42,399 nt of DNA, from positions 663 through 43,061 of the forward strand of contig WHSY01000038.1 of NCBI GenBank assembly GCA_009379815.1, read 5' to 3'. A program made the translations under genes and the position numbers. Below are positions 18,668 to 28,000 of this stretch, in pieces (the stretch's first letter is position 1; the number at the start of each line of letters is the position of its first letter). Under the pieces are notes generated by a model. That model worked only from the letters and a program-made list of their open reading frames with translations. It was not told the DNA's origin and searched no databases. This stretch comes from Pseudonocardiaceae bacterium (lineage in GTDB: Bacteria; Actinomycetota; Actinomycetes; Mycobacteriales; Pseudonocardiaceae).

Positions 18668-18696
18668 TTGGCACGCCAGTTAGACGACTCTAATAT
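18668..18696 (+). promoter_or_regulatory. Promoter of the feo operon (probably leaderless)
   Basis: A -35 TTGGCA (18668-18673), a 17-bp spacer and a -10 TAATAT (18691-18696) form a near-consensus housekeeping promoter in an otherwise GC-rich stretch. Transcription would begin at about 18703-18705, on or next to the ATG of the regulator gene, which has no Shine-Dalgarno sequence. The transcript is therefore probably leaderless, a common mode in actinobacteria. Confidence 0.7.
18680..18693. promoter_or_regulatory. Palindromic operator TTAGACGACTCTAA
   Basis: TTAGA-CGAC-TCTAA is a perfect inverted repeat that overlaps the spacer and the first bases of the -10 box. The TTAG...CTAA ends resemble DtxR/IdeR/MntR boxes. 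Binding by the regulator encoded 12 bp downstream would block polymerase, giving metal-dependent autorepression of the operon. Confidence 0.65.
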
Positions 18697-18704
18697 AACC
18701 GGGT

Positions 18705-19442
18705 ATGTCGCCCCGTCATCCCGAACGTCAGCCGATGTGCTGCGACCTGGAGCACTCGGAGACGGTCGAGGACTACCTCAAGGCCATCTACCACCTGGAC
18801 TGCCGGGGCGAGCCGACGACCACGTCGGAGATTGCCCGGGCCTTGGATGTCTCCGCCCCGTCGGTGTCGACCATGATGAGTCGGCTGGCCGATGCCGGAC
18901 TGGCCGAACGCAGCGATGACCGGCAGGTCCGGCTGACCGGGCACGGCATGCGGCACGCCCGCGAGGTGGTGCGCCGACACCGCCTGGTCGAGACGTTCCT
19001 GGCCGAGGTCGGTGTGCCGTGGGACGAGGTGCACGCCGAGGCCGAGGTTCTCGAGCACGCGCTCAGCGCCAACCTCACCGACCGCATCGATGACTGGCTC
19101 GGCCGTCCCGAGCGTGACCCGCACGGCGACCCGATCCCACCCCGGGACGGGGACTACGCCGAGGAGTGGCCGGCACCGCTGCGTGCCGCGCCGCGCGGCG
19201 CGCGGTTCGTGGTGGACCGGGTGTCCGACCGTGACAGCGCGGCGCTGCGGTACCTCGGCGAGATGGGCATCCGGCCCGGGACTCCCCTCGTCGTCGAGGA
19301 CTGGGACCCGTTCGGCGGTCCGCTGTGGGTCACTGTCGGCGGTGAGCGGGTCGCGCTGGGTGAGCAGCTCACCCACCTGGTGCGCGGGGTCGTCGCGGAA
19401 CGCAATCCGCGGACGGGCGATCATGGGGAGGTGTCGACATGA
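18705..19442 (+). CDS. DtxR/MntR-family metalloregulator with C-terminal FeoA-like domain
   Basis: Repressor of 245 residues: winged helix (VEDYLKAIYHL, then VSAPSVSTMMSRLADAGL), dimerisation domain, and a C-terminal SH3-like FeoA domain (YLGEMGIRPGTPLVVEDWDPFG). Ligand positions match Bacillus MntR with a constant offset of 15: D23 (D8), H92 (H77), E114 (E99), E117 (E102), H118 (H103). K26 replaces E11. DtxR and IdeR would have Met and Cys at D23 and E114. So the site looks MntR-type although the gene heads an iron operon. Two cysteines (12-13) sit in the N-terminal arm. It overlaps feoA by ATGA. Confidence 0.93.
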   Translation: MSPRHPERQPMCCDLEHSETVEDYLKAIYHLDCRGEPTTTSEIARALDVSAPSVSTMMSRLADAGLAERSDDRQVRLTGHGMRHAREVVRRHRLVETFLAEVGVPWDEVHAEAEVLEHALSANLTDRIDDWLGRPERDPHGDPIPPRDGDYAEEWPAPLRAAPRGARFVVDRVSDRDSAALRYLGEMGIRPGTPLVVEDWDPFGGPLWVTVGGERVALGEQLTHLVRGVVAERNPRTGDHGEVST

Positions 19443-19684
19443 CCCTTGACGAGCTGCGACCGGATCACCGCGCGACCGTCGTCGCGCTCGAGATCCGTGG
19501 TGTCCAGCGACGCCGGCTCATGGACCTGGGGCTGCTGCCGGGAACGGAGGTCCGGGTCGACATGACGAGCCCGCTGGGCGACCCCACCGCATACCTCGTG
19601 CGCGACGCCCTGATCGCGTTGCGCCGTTCGCAAGCCCGCGCCGTGCACATCGAGGTACACGACGACGAGCCGGGACGACGCTGA
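19439..19684 (+). CDS. feoA: Ferrous iron transport protein FeoA
   Basis: Small SH3-domain protein of 81 residues. The FeoA signature is LEIRGVQRRRLMDLGLLPGTEV, followed by VRDALIALRRSQARAVHIE. FeoA binds and modulates FeoB at the inner membrane. It starts inside the regulator stop (ATGA) and its own stop shares one base with the FeoB GTPase start (TGATG). The regulator upstream carries a related FeoA-like domain, so the operon encodes two. Confidence 0.93.
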   Translation: MTLDELRPDHRATVVALEIRGVQRRRLMDLGLLPGTEVRVDMTSPLGDPTAYLVRDALIALRRSQARAVHIEVHDDEPGRR

Positions 19685-20544
19685 TGCCCGGCCCGGAACT
19701 TCCCACGGCGCCCGATGCCGGGCCCGCCCACGGCGCGTGCACCTCCTGCGCGATCTACAACAGCGCGAACCTCAGGAAGCTCGGCGTCGAGACCGGAACC
19801 TACGACTACGTCGCCGCCGTCGCCGGCAACCCCAACACCGGCAAGAGCACCGTGTTCAACGCGCTGACCGGACTGCGCCAGCACGTCGGCAACTGGCCCG
19901 GCAAGACGGTGGCACGCGCCGAGGGCGGATTCCACTACCACGGGCACGGTTACAAGCTCGTCGATCTGCCGGGGACATATTCGTTGCTGTCGACCAGCAA
20001 TGACGAGGAGATCGCCAGGGACTTCCTGCTGTTCGGGCGTCCCGACGTCACGATCGCGGTCGTGGATGCCACCCGGCTCGAGCGCAACCTCAACCTCGTG
20101 CTGCAGATCCTGCAGATCACCGACCGCGTGGTGGTCGCCCTCAACCTCATGGACGAGTCCGAGCGCCACGGCATCACCATCGATGTGCGCCACCTCGCCC
20201 GGGAGCTCGGCGTTCCCGTCACACCGATGGCGGCCCGCAAGGGCCAAGGAGTCCCGGAGCTGCTCGAATCCGTGGAACAGGTCGCCCGGGGGACGGTCGC
20301 GACAAGGGCCCATCGGGTCAAGCACCGCGACCCCCGGCTGGAGCGCGCCGTCGACGTGCTGGCCGGTCAGCTCCAGCAGACATTCCCCGGCCTGCCCAGC
20401 ACCCGCTGGGTGGCGTTGCGGCTCCTCGAGGGCGACCCCGGCACCGAGCAGGCCGTCCGCGACGGGACACTCGGCGACCTCGGCCGGGGCATCGCCGGTC
20501 CGGAGGCCACCTCGGCCCGGCCGACCGGGACGGCAGCGCGATGA
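19684..20544 (+). CDS. feoB: FeoB N-terminal GTPase half
   Basis: G-protein part of FeoB as a separate 286-residue protein. GTPase motifs: G1 GNPNTGKS at 48-55, FeoB-specific switch I VGNWPGKT, G3 DLPGTYSL, G4 NLMD, and a G5-like PMAARKGQG. The helical GDI-like region begins after about 205 but is cut short. An N-terminal tail before the G domain contains HGACTSC (Cys19, Cys22), which could bind metal. The stop overlaps the start of the membrane half by four bases, so both halves are made in coupled fashion. The two must assemble to act as one Fe(II) transporter; that is inference. Confidence 0.93.
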   Translation: MPGPELPTAPDAGPAHGACTSCAIYNSANLRKLGVETGTYDYVAAVAGNPNTGKSTVFNALTGLRQHVGNWPGKTVARAEGGFHYHGHGYKLVDLPGTYSLLSTSNDEEIARDFLLFGRPDVTIAVVDATRLERNLNLVLQILQITDRVVVALNLMDESERHGITIDVRHLARELGVPVTPMAARKGQGVPELLESVEQVARGTVATRAHRVKHRDPRLERAVDVLAGQLQQTFPGLPSTRWVALRLLEGDPGTEQAVRDGTLGDLGRGIAGPEATSARPTGTAAR

Positions 20545-21956
20545 GCAATGCGCATCTTCTGGATCACGCCGCGCGGCTGCGCGACGATCTGCCCGCAGAC
20601 TTCCAGGAGGGGATCGTCGAGTCGATCTATTCCGATGCCGCTGCGATCAGCTCGAGCACCGTCAGCCGGGATTCGCAGCGCGCCCGCCTGACCGCCGACC
20701 GGCTCCTCGACCGGGCGCTCACTCACCGCGTATGGGGCTTCGCGGTGATGGGTGTGCTGTTCTTCGCGGTCTTCTGGTTCACGATCGCGGGTGCGGCGGG
20801 CCCGTCCGGCCTGCTCTACACACTGCTCGTGGAGGGCGGCCACGCCTGGCTGCGCGACGGCTTCGTCGCGCTCGGCTCGCCCGGCTGGCTCACCGGGATC
20901 GTGATCGACGGGGCGTACCTGGCAACCGCATGGGTGATCGCGGTCATGCTGCCGCCCATGGCGATCTTCTTCCCGCTGTTCACGCTGCTCGAGGACTTCG
21001 GCTACCTGCCGCGGGTCGCGTTCAACCTCGACCGGCTCTTCTCCGCCGCAGGCGCCCACGGCAAGCAGTCCCTGAGCATGATGATGGGCTACGGCTGCAA
21101 CGCGGCGGGGGTCACCGCCACCCGCATCATCGACAGTCGGCGGGAACGTCTCATCGCCATCATCACCAACAACTTCAGCATCTGCAACGGGCGCTGGCCG
21201 ACGCTGATCCTGATGGGGACGATCTTCATCGGTGCGCTGGCACCACCGGCACTCGGCAGCGTCGTCGCCGCGGGCAGCGTCGTCGCCGTCGCCGTGGTCG
21301 GAGTGCTGACCACCCTGCTGGTCTCCTGGGGACTGTCGAAGACGGTGCTTCGCGGCCAGACCTCGACGTACTCGCTCGAACTGCCCCCGTATCGACCTCC
21401 CCAGCTGTGGCGGACCCTGCACACGAGCTTGATCGATCGCACGCTGTTCGTGCTGCGGCGCGCGATCCTCATGGCCGCGCCGGCGGGGGTGGTCATCTGG
21501 CTGCTCAGCAACATCACCGTGGACGCCAGCAGCATCGCCGCCCACGTCGTGGACGCCCTGGATCCCCTGGGGCTGGCGCTCGGTCTCAACGGCATCATCC
21601 TGCTCGCCTACATCGTCGCCATCCCCGCGAACGAGATCATCATCCCCACGATCCTGATGCTCACCATGACCCTCGGGTCGAACCTGTTCGGCGCCCAGGA
21701 CGGGGTGATGCTCGAACTCGGATCAGCTCATACCGAGACCGTGCTGATCCAGGCCGGTGGCTGGACGCTGCTCACCGCGATCAACCTCATGCTGTTCAGC
21801 CTGCTGCACAACCCGTGCAGCACCACCATCCTGACCATCTGGAACGAGACCAAGAGCCTCAAATGGACCACGGTCGCCACGCTGCTGCCGCTGACCCTGG
21901 CATTCGCGGTGACGTTCCTGACGGCGACCACGGCACGACTCGCCGGTTGGATCTAG
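20541..21956 (+). CDS. feoB: FeoB C-terminal membrane half
   Basis: Polytopic membrane protein of 471 residues forming the ferrous-iron channel. Residues 1-65 (for example DDLPADFQEGIVESIYSDAA, then LLDRALTHRVWG) continue the helical domain that the GTPase gene leaves unfinished. Gate motifs are MMMGYGCNAAGVTATR, with the conserved Cys-Asn, and NNFSICNGRWPTLIL, a CNGRxPTL variant instead of the CSARLPV of E. coli FeoB. A late segment VAIPANEIIIPTILM and HNPCSTTILTIWNETKS also belong to the family. Starts within the GTPase stop (ATGA). It converges with the monooxygenase gene five bases later. Confidence 0.92.
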   Translation: MSNAHLLDHAARLRDDLPADFQEGIVESIYSDAAAISSSTVSRDSQRARLTADRLLDRALTHRVWGFAVMGVLFFAVFWFTIAGAAGPSGLLYTLLVEGGHAWLRDGFVALGSPGWLTGIVIDGAYLATAWVIAVMLPPMAIFFPLFTLLEDFGYLPRVAFNLDRLFSAAGAHGKQSLSMMMGYGCNAAGVTATRIIDSRRERLIAIITNNFSICNGRWPTLILMGTIFIGALAPPALGSVVAAGSVVAVAVVGVLTTLLVSWGLSKTVLRGQTSTYSLELPPYRPPQLWRTLHTSLIDRTLFVLRRAILMAAPAGVVIWLLSNITVDASSIAAHVVDALDPLGLALGLNGIILLAYIVAIPANEIIIPTILMLTMTLGSNLFGAQDGVMLELGSAHTETVLIQAGGWTLLTAINLMLFSLLHNPCSTTILTIWNETKSLKWTTVATLLPLTLAFAVTFLTATTARLAGWI

Positions 21957-21961
21957 CAGGA

Positions 21962-23122
21962 TCAGGCCGCCTCCAGCGAGCTCGCCACGCGCCGGCCTGT
22001 CGGCTCGCGCGCGCACAGCTGCCCGACGACGTAGGCCGCATCCCTGCCGACACCACCGACGAGCATCGACGCGAAGGCGTACTGGAAGGCCAGCCCGACG
22101 AAGTACAGCCCCGGCGACGACGGCACCACACCACGCGTTTCGAGAGGCCAGCCGTCGTCGCCCGTAGCCGGTAGGTCGATCCAGGAGAAGTCCTGCCGGA
22201 AGCCGGTACACCACACGACGTTCGCGACGTCGAGCACCCGTCCGCCATCGAGGGCCGGGAGACCATCGCTGACCCCGACCGTCCGCGCCGGCACCAGCTC
22301 GACACCGACACGGGCGAGGTCGGCCCGTTTGACCCGGATCAGCGGCCCGCCATGGGCCCGGATCTGCGGACGCATCTTGCGGCCGAGCGGCGTCTTGATC
22401 GTCAGCAGGTGCCTGGCAAGGAGCATCAAGATCGGGAAGATCACCCGCGCCCGGCCGCTCTCGATGTCGAAGGGGATCTCGCCGTGAATCGGACCACTGA
22501 GCACGGTCGGATGCCCGGCCGCCCCCGCTTCGAAGGCGATGTCGCCACCGGAGTGTGACGCTCCCACCACCAGCACCCCGCCGGGCCGGAGCTGGGCCAG
22601 GTTCTTGTAGGCGCTCGAGTGCATCGCCATGATGCCGGGATCGAGCTCGCCGGCCAAGTCGGGGACGTACGGCGTCCGGCCGAACGTGCCCGACGCGACC
22701 ACGACGTTGTCGCACCGCAACGACGACCGGTCGGTCGTCACGACATAGTGACCGTCCTCGCGTGACACCCGGGTCACGCGCACACCGGTACGGACGGGCA
22801 GCTCGAAGGTCGACACGTACGACTCGAGGAAGTCGGCCATCTCGTCCTTCGTGGGATACGACGTCGGCGGCGCGGGAAACCGCATCCCCGGCAGCCCGCC
22901 CACCCGCGCCGGGCTGTAGAGCCGCAGCGAGTCCCAGTGGCACCGCCAGTTGTCACCCACCCGCTCCCGGGTGTCGAGGATCACGAACTCCCTGCCCCGA
23001 CGCGCGAGGTGGTAGCCGGTCGCCAGGCCGGCCTGGCCTGCTCCGATCACCACGGTCTCCACCCGCTCCGGGCCACGGTCACGGCCGACGTCGTCTCGCT
23101 TCTCGCCGGGTTCACTGCTCAT
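21962..23122 (-). CDS. Flavin-containing monooxygenase-like NAD(P)/FAD oxidoreductase
   Basis: Protein of 386 residues, start ATG at 23122 after AGAGGTGACGTC. The FAD motif GAGQAGLATG is at about 27-36, the NADPH motif is GASHSGGD (with His and Ser replacing some canonical glycines), and the ATG-like segment VVWCTGFRQDFSWID is present. Such FAD-dependent enzymes oxidise small heteroatom or ketone substrates; the FxGxxxHxxxF/Y fingerprint is degenerate (GIMAMHSSAYKN), so the exact class is open. It converges with the Feo operon and lies downstream of the LuxR gene on the same strand. Confidence 0.88.
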   Translation of the reverse strand: MSSEPGEKRDDVGRDRGPERVETVVIGAGQAGLATGYHLARRGREFVILDTRERVGDNWRCHWDSLRLYSPARVGGLPGMRFPAPPTSYPTKDEMADFLESYVSTFELPVRTGVRVTRVSREDGHYVVTTDRSSLRCDNVVVASGTFGRTPYVPDLAGELDPGIMAMHSSAYKNLAQLRPGGVLVVGASHSGGDIAFEAGAAGHPTVLSGPIHGEIPFDIESGRARVIFPILMLLARHLLTIKTPLGRKMRPQIRAHGGPLIRVKRADLARVGVELVPARTVGVSDGLPALDGGRVLDVANVVWCTGFRQDFSWIDLPATGDDGWPLETRGVVPSSPGLYFVGLAFQYAFASMLVGGVGRDAAYVVGQLCAREPTGRRVASSLEAA

Positions 23123-23254
23123 GACGTCACCTCTCGAGGTCCACGAGGCCGAACGGCCTTCGTGTCACAGCACGCTATGAGCACACCCACCCCGGCGCGT
23201 CGGGAGAACGCACCAATCCGAGCCGGCGCCGCCAGATGGGTAATTGTGTGTAGT

Positions 23255-24889
23255 TCAGACGAGGTGGTGCTCGTATGCATACCCCGTGGCCGCTGCCCGA
23301 GAGGCGAGACCGAGCTTGCTGAAGATGTTGCTGACGTGCCGCGCCACGGTCTTCTCGCTGAGGAAGAGCTCACCGGCGATCGCCCGGTTGGTCTTGCCGG
23401 TGGCGACCATCCGGAGCACCTCCACCTCGCGCGCCGTCAACCCGCAACCGGCCTTGCTCGATGCTCGGGCCGTCAGTGACTCGACCCTGGCCAGGTCGGG
23501 GCCGGCGGCCAGGTCCTCGAACACCTGTCGCGCCGCGTCGAGCTCCATGCGAGCCGCGTCCTGGTCGCCAAGCGACCGGCAAGCCATCCCGACCGTCAGC
23601 CGTGCCCGGGCGGCCTCGTAGGGCGCGCCGAGTCCCTGCCACAGCGACCACGCCCGCCGCGCCGCCGCGAGCGCACCTCGTGGCTCGCCCTCGGCCAGCA
23701 GCACCGCAGCGTCGGCCTGTGCGGCCATCGCGTTCAGCAGCGCGACATCCCGTGCTGCGGCGAGGTCGGCGAGCTCGACGGCGGCGGTTCGGGCCCCCTC
23801 GACATAGCCGGACCCGAGTGCGATCTCGACAGCGGCGCTGAGCAGCCGGGGGCGCCGGGACTGTTCGCCGGTCTCGTCGAGTGCGCGTCGGATGCCGGCC
23901 GAAGCCGCGTCGACCTGGCCTTGTGCGAGCCGGAGCAAGGCGAGACCGGGCGCAGCGTCCCGCCCGAACTGGGTCGCCCGCCCGTAGCATTGCTCGGCGG
24001 CATCGACATCGCCGCGCAACCGGTGCACCTCGGCCTGCTCGTAGAGCGCGTCTCCGACGGCCGGGTGGCCGGCCTCGGTGAGGCGCTCGAGGGCGTGCGC
24101 CAGCTCGTCCAGCGCGTCGGCCCAGGCTCCGTGCAGCCGCATGATCTGGGCTCGGTGCACCAGGCACTGTCCCCGGAACGGCACGAGCTCGGGCTGAGAG
24201 TTGCACCAGTAGTCGAGCGCCGTCGTCCACTCCTTGGCGCGCCGAGGGTCGAAGATCTCCATGCACGCGGCGATGACCGCGCAGTACACCAGTCCGGTCA
24301 CGATCGCCGAGGCCTCTCCCCCGGTGATCCCGACCATCACCTCGTCGAGCTTGGCGATGCCGTCGGCGACCCTGCCCATCGCGATCAGGGCCTGGCCCTG
24401 CCCGAGCCCGGCGAGGGTGATGAGGTCCGGATCGGCGAACCGTCGGCCGATCTCGTGTTCCTCGATGAACGTCGCGTAGGCCTGCTCGGCGTCCCCGCCC
24501 ATCAGGGCCTGCAGCGCATCCGGGATCAACAGGTAGCCGCGGGCGACGCAGTCCCGCTGGCCGTCGTCGATCGCGCTGCGCGCGCGACCGATCCAGCCAC
24601 CGGCGCGGGCCCACTCACCACGGTTCATCAATCCGAAGACCAGCCAGAACCCGTCCAGCGCGGCGCCCTCGGGGTCGCCCCGCTGCATCCGTTCGTGGAA
24701 GGCGCGCCCGAACAGGACGAAGCAGTCTTCGTCCCGCCCGGTGAGGTACGCCGCGCGACCGGCACGCTCGAGATCCACCGGCTCGAGCGCAGCCTCCTCG
24801 TCGGTCGCGCGCAGCAGCTCGTAGGCCACTCCCCAGGCCTGCCGTTCGAAGGCCTGGTGTCCCCGTTCCAATGCAGAAGCTGCGGTCAT
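23255..24889 (-). CDS. TPR-containing LuxR-family transcriptional regulator
   Basis: Regulator of 544 residues. The start is ATG at 24889 after GGGGACGGGG; a GTG 30 bp upstream lacks a ribosome site. Residues about 1-470 are alanine-rich helical pairs typical of TPR scaffolds (HQAFERQAWGVAYELLRATD, YATFIEEHEIGRRF). The C-terminal 60 residues are a GerE/LuxR helix-turn-helix (LTAREVEVLRMVATGKTNRA, then LFLSEKTVARHVSNIFSKLG). No NTPase domain is present, unlike MalT/LAL proteins. It lies 129 bp downstream of the SARP-type regulator on the same strand; the two may share a transcript. Ligand and targets unknown. Confidence 0.9.
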   Translation of the reverse strand: MTAASALERGHQAFERQAWGVAYELLRATDEEAALEPVDLERAGRAAYLTGRDEDCFVLFGRAFHERMQRGDPEGAALDGFWLVFGLMNRGEWARAGGWIGRARSAIDDGQRDCVARGYLLIPDALQALMGGDAEQAYATFIEEHEIGRRFADPDLITLAGLGQGQALIAMGRVADGIAKLDEVMVGITGGEASAIVTGLVYCAVIAACMEIFDPRRAKEWTTALDYWCNSQPELVPFRGQCLVHRAQIMRLHGAWADALDELAHALERLTEAGHPAVGDALYEQAEVHRLRGDVDAAEQCYGRATQFGRDAAPGLALLRLAQGQVDAASAGIRRALDETGEQSRRPRLLSAAVEIALGSGYVEGARTAAVELADLAAARDVALLNAMAAQADAAVLLAEGEPRGALAAARRAWSLWQGLGAPYEAARARLTVGMACRSLGDQDAARMELDAARQVFEDLAAGPDLARVESLTARASSKAGCGLTAREVEVLRMVATGKTNRAIAGELFLSEKTVARHVSNIFSKLGLASRAAATGYAYEHHLV

Positions 24890-25018
24890 GGCCCCGTCCC
24901 CGTTAGCGGCAATGAGCACTGTACGACAGCTCGCGGAGCCCTTCTGTCACGCTCATGTTGCTCCTGGGCGAGCTGATTCATGTACGCCCATTCTGCCGCT
25001 CGGATGGAGTCTCACGGT

Positions 25019-28000
25019 TTACGAGTCCACGGCCGGATCGTCGAGCACCTGGCGCATGTAGGCCAAGGCCTGGCGGGCGCCGAGGCCATCGCCACCGGCC
25101 TCGGTGACCTCGGGGGCAGCGGCGATCCTGCTGACCGCGTCGGCGAGGAGGGTCTCGCGGGCCAGCTCGCCGAAGCCGCCGGTCGTGTCGAGGTAGGTCA
25201 ACACGCGGGCGGCCTCGGTGAGGCGGTCCACCGCAGCCATCATGTAGACGAACTCGATGACGATCATCCGGGCGACGTCGACGTAGTCGGTGTCGAGGAC
25301 CGTGTCGACGTGGTCGCGCAGGATCGCGAACGCCCGCGACCGCTCGCCCTGGTCGAACACGGCCCGCGCCTCGACGGTGCGGTTCGCCAGGTACGTCCCC
25401 GCGGGGACGTCGATGCCGGCCGCCTCGGCGAAGAACCTGGCGGAGTCCTCGTGCCTGCCATGGAACTTCGCCGAGAAGCCGAGCAGCCCCCACGCGAAGT
25501 ACAGCAGCGTCGGCGGCCCCTGCCGGTAGCGGTCCGCCATGGCCCGGGCCACCGCGTCGAGCTCGGCGAGCCGGCCCGTCACCATCAACCCCGACGCCAC
25601 ACCCGTCACCTCGATCAGGCTCGCCGCGTGGCCTTCACCTCGTTCGCGCAGCCAGGCGACCGCCGCGGGCGAGGCCGCACCCAGTTCTTCGTCGTCCTCG
25701 TACTGGGACGCATGCGCGTACCGGATCAGCGGGTGCCCGGCGCGCCCGTGGCGGCCGACGACCCGTTCGTACGCGGCGCGGTTGCCGGCCTGCGTATGGC
25801 GTTCGGCCGCCCAGGTGAGCCAGAACACGACGCCGTCCTCGTCGTCGGGTGACGTCAGCTGCAGGATCCGCTCGGCCCAGTCGCCGATCTCGGCCTGCCG
25901 GCGCAGGTTGACCTCGGGGGCGATGGGGCGCACCAGCGCGTCCGCCAGAGCCGCGTCCCCGCTCATGCAGGCCCAGTCGACCGCCGTCCGCAGGTTGGGC
26001 CACAGCTCCCCGAGCCGCGCGACACCCTCGACCTCGCCCGGGCCGGTCAGCAAGCTGTGGATGAAGGCGACCTGGTCGCGGCACCACCAGGCATGCCGTC
26101 GCGCGACCCCTTCCGGTTTGCCTTGTGCGGCGAGCTGCTCGGCAGCGAAGTGGCGCAGCGTCTCGAGCAGCCGGAACCGCCGGCCGAACGGCCCGGACTC
26201 GGGCGCGACCATGGACCGCTCCACCAGGTCCCCGAGCAGGTGGTCGACATCGACGGTGTCCAGGCCGTTGGAGGCCGCCACCGCCTCGGCCGCGGCGAGG
26301 TCGAAGGGGCCGGTGAACACCGCCAGCCGCTGGAACAGCAGCCGCTGAGCGGGCGACAGCAGGTCATACGACCACTCGATCGTGGCCCGCAGCGTGCGGT
26401 GCCGGTCGGCGCCGGTCCGGCGCCCACCGGTCAGCAGGCGGAGGCGGTCGTCGAGTCGGGCCAGCAGCTGCGACGGGGTCAGGCTGGCGGTGCGCGCGGC
26501 CGCGAGCTCGATCGCCAGCGGTACACCGTCGAGGCGTCGGCAGATCTCCGCGACCTCCGACCGGCTGTGGTCGAGATCGAAACCCCCGGACACGCCCTGC
26601 GCCCGCTCCGCGAACAGCTCCACCGCCGCCCCGGCGGGGTCCAGCGGGCCGACGGCCACCAGCCGCTCGCCGGCGATGCCCATACCCTCGCGTGACGTGG
26701 CCAGCACCCGTGTGTCGGGAGTGTCCTCGGCGACGGCCGTGGCGAGCGCGGCCGCGCCGTCGATCACGTGCTCGCAGTTGTCGAGGACCAGCAACGTCGG
26801 GCGCGAGCGCAGCGCCGCCACGACCGAGCCGGTCAGGGTGGCTGCCGACCCTTCGGTGACGCCGAGCGCGTCGGCAGCCGCCCGGGGCACCCCGTCCGAC
26901 GCGCCGATCTCGGCGAGCTCGACCAGCCATATCCGCTGCCTGTCATCGTCCTGCCACCGGCGGGCTGCGGCCAGCGCCAGCGTGGTCTTGCCGATCCCGC
27001 CCGTCCCGACCAGCGTCACGACCGGCGACCCCGCCAGCGCCTCGACGACGGTGTCGAGGTCGCCGTCGCGGCCCAACAGCCGCCCCAGCCGACGGGGCAG
27101 GTTCCCGCGCCGGGCCGACGTGGTCCGCAGCGGCGGATGGTCACCCACGCCCAGCTGGTAGACGTCCTGCTCGACCGGGACACCGTCGAGGCGGTGGGTT
27201 CCGAGATCACGCAGGTCGTCGCGCCCGAGCACGGCCGCCGTCACGCCCGACACCAGCGTCTGACCGCCGTGACCGGCAGCAGCGAGGCGCTCCGCGATGT
27301 GCACGGCCGCGCCGAAGTACCCGCCGTCGCGCTCCTCGGTCTCCCCGGAGTGCAGGCCGACTCGCAGGCGCACGTCGATCCCGCCGGGCCACGGCTCCTC
27401 ACCCACCGCGGCCTGCAGCTGGGTGGCCCAGGCCGCGGCGTCGTCGGCGCGATGGAACGCGACGCCGAGCGACTCTCCCCCGGAGGCAACCACGGTCCCG
27501 CCCTGGCGGTCCGCGGCGGCGCGCACGAGCGCGTCGAGACCGGCCATGGCCGCCGCCATCTTCCGGCGGTGCTCCACCCACAGCTGCGTCGCTGCCTCGA
27601 CCTCGCAGCAGCCGAAGGTCACCGTCCCGGTCGGACGGGGAGCAGCCGCCGACCCCGGCGAGAGCGCTTGCGCGTGCAACCGCTCGTCGTGCTCGAGGAT
27701 CAGCCCTTCCACCTCTCGCAGCCGCGGTCCCGGTTCGACGCCGAGCTCTTCGACGAGGTGTTGGCGGACGCGTTGGTACGCCGCCAACGCATCAGCCTGC
27801 CGCCCCGACCGGTACAGGGCGGTCATCAGCAGGGCCCACAGCCCCTCACGGAACGGGTGGTCCGCGGTGAGCTGCGTCAACGTGGCGACGGTCGCCGGCG
27901 AGTCGGCGTTGACCCGGCGTTCGAGATCGACCTCGATCGCCCCGAGCCACTGCTCGACGAGCCCGTCGATCACCGGCCCGAGGCCGGGTGCGTCGAGCCC

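Noticed and set aside
20000-22174. 724-residue open frame on the plus strand overlapping feoB
   Set aside because: Wrong frame over the FeoB halves and runs into the convergent monooxygenase gene; no motifs.
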